Below are positions 6,486-6,633 of a DNA stretch of 6,633 nt, one piece after another. Every line of letters starts with the position of its first letter. The first letter of the stretch is position 1. Source of the DNA: Gallionellaceae bacterium (GTDB lineage: Bacteria > Pseudomonadota > Gammaproteobacteria > Burkholderiales > Gallionellaceae); contig JAUSKS010000266.1 of the NCBI GenBank assembly GCA_030646595.1, positions 1-6,633 of the forward strand. Direction: 5' to 3'. The translations under genes and the position numbers were made by a program. The notes beneath the pieces were generated by a model. The model did no database searches, was not told the DNA's origin, and saw only the letters and a list, made by a program, of their open reading frames with translations.

Positions 6486-6561
6486 TGGCTCCCCGACCTG
6501 GACTCGAACCAGGGACCTGCGGATTAACAGTCCGTCGCTCTACCGGCTGAGCTATCAGGGA
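6486..6561 (-). tRNA. tRNA-Asn (anticodon GTT)
   Basis: The - strand folds as a canonical 76-nt tRNA with encoded CCA. The acceptor is TCCCTGA with TCGGGGA (one T-G pair), the D stem GCTC/GAGC, and the anticodon arm ACGGA-CTGTTAA-TCCGC (terminal A-C mismatch) with anticodon GTT. The variable loop is AGGTC, the T arm CCTGG-TTCGAGT-CCAGG, then discriminator G and CCA. It carries asparagine to AAC/AAU codons. The structural RNA proper is 6489-6561 without CCA. No terminator hairpin is evident downstream. The nearest same-strand gene is the XRE regulator, whose ATG at 6299 lies 187 bases past the tRNA 3' end. Confidence 0.97.
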
Positions 6562-6575
6562 ATGAAGAGGTGCGC

Positions 6576-6603
6576 ATTATATAGATCCTGCCGATCCGGT
6601 CAA
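6576..6603 (-). promoter_or_regulatory. Stable-RNA-type promoter of tRNA-Asn
   Basis: On the - strand TTGACC (6603-6598, five of six to consensus) and a perfect TATAAT (6581-6576) are separated by 16 bases. Downstream of the -10 comes GCGCACC, a GC-rich discriminator like those of stringently controlled stable RNA promoters. Upstream (6604-6633) is AT-rich with A and T runs, resembling an UP element. Transcription would begin roughly 8 bases before the mature 5' end. Confidence 0.82.
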
Positions 6604-6610
6604 CCATTAA

Positions 6611-6627
6611 TTTACATTTTGTGTAAA
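6611..6627. repeat. Inverted repeat upstream of the tRNA-Asn promoter
   Basis: TTTACA (6611-6616) and TGTAAA (6622-6627) are perfect 6-base arms around a 5-base centre, 7 bases upstream of the -35 box. It may be part of an AT-rich UP element, a binding site for an activator, or chance. Confidence 0.3.
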
Positions 6628-6633
6628 AATAAC

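Noticed and set aside
6463..6633. A + strand frame open from an ATG to the window end, containing GSPTWTRTRDLRINSPS
   Set aside because: It is the antisense reading of tRNA-Asn. This peptide is a familiar spurious translation of tRNA genes, and there is no ribosome binding site.

Overview
The window looks like chromosomal DNA of a betaproteobacterium, most likely of the order Nitrosomonadales. This rests on the style of the FabI, PpiD and Ccm proteins and on moderate base composition. The genus cannot be fixed without a database search.

Layout from left to right: (1) the 3' nine-tenths or more of ppiD, a membrane-anchored periplasmic peptidyl-prolyl isomerase/chaperone, on the + strand and cut by the window edge; (2) a strong hairpin terminator shared by two converging genes; (3) fabI, enoyl-ACP reductase, on the - strand; (4) a divergent promoter region; (5) a tight + strand operon ccmA-ccmB-ccmC-ccmD-ccmE for System I cytochrome c maturation, closed by a second clear terminator; (6) a sparse - strand region with a 65-residue protein of unknown function, an XRE-type helix-turn-helix regulator and a tRNA-Asn(GTT) gene with a near-consensus stable-RNA promoter.

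The ccm genes form one functional unit. CcmA (ATPase) and CcmB (membrane subunit), with CcmC and the small CcmD, load heme onto the periplasmic chaperone CcmE and release holo-CcmE. All the catalytic and heme-handling residues known from E. coli are visible except the CcmA Q-loop glutamine, which is a leucine. The partners that attach heme to apocytochromes (CcmF, CcmG, CcmH, CcmI) are absent here, and a terminator follows ccmE directly, so they must lie elsewhere. ppiD and fabI are housekeeping neighbours with no evident functional link to ccm.

The least conventional part is 5540-6485. It lies just 3' of a tRNA gene and holds an XRE regulator, a small orphan protein with its own good promoter, and an AT-rich set of inverted repeats two bases upstream of that promoter's -35 box. 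This could be a small autonomous regulatory module, perhaps left from an integrated element, but nothing in the sequence proves mobility. I found no CRISPR array, transposase, integrase or clear new defence system.
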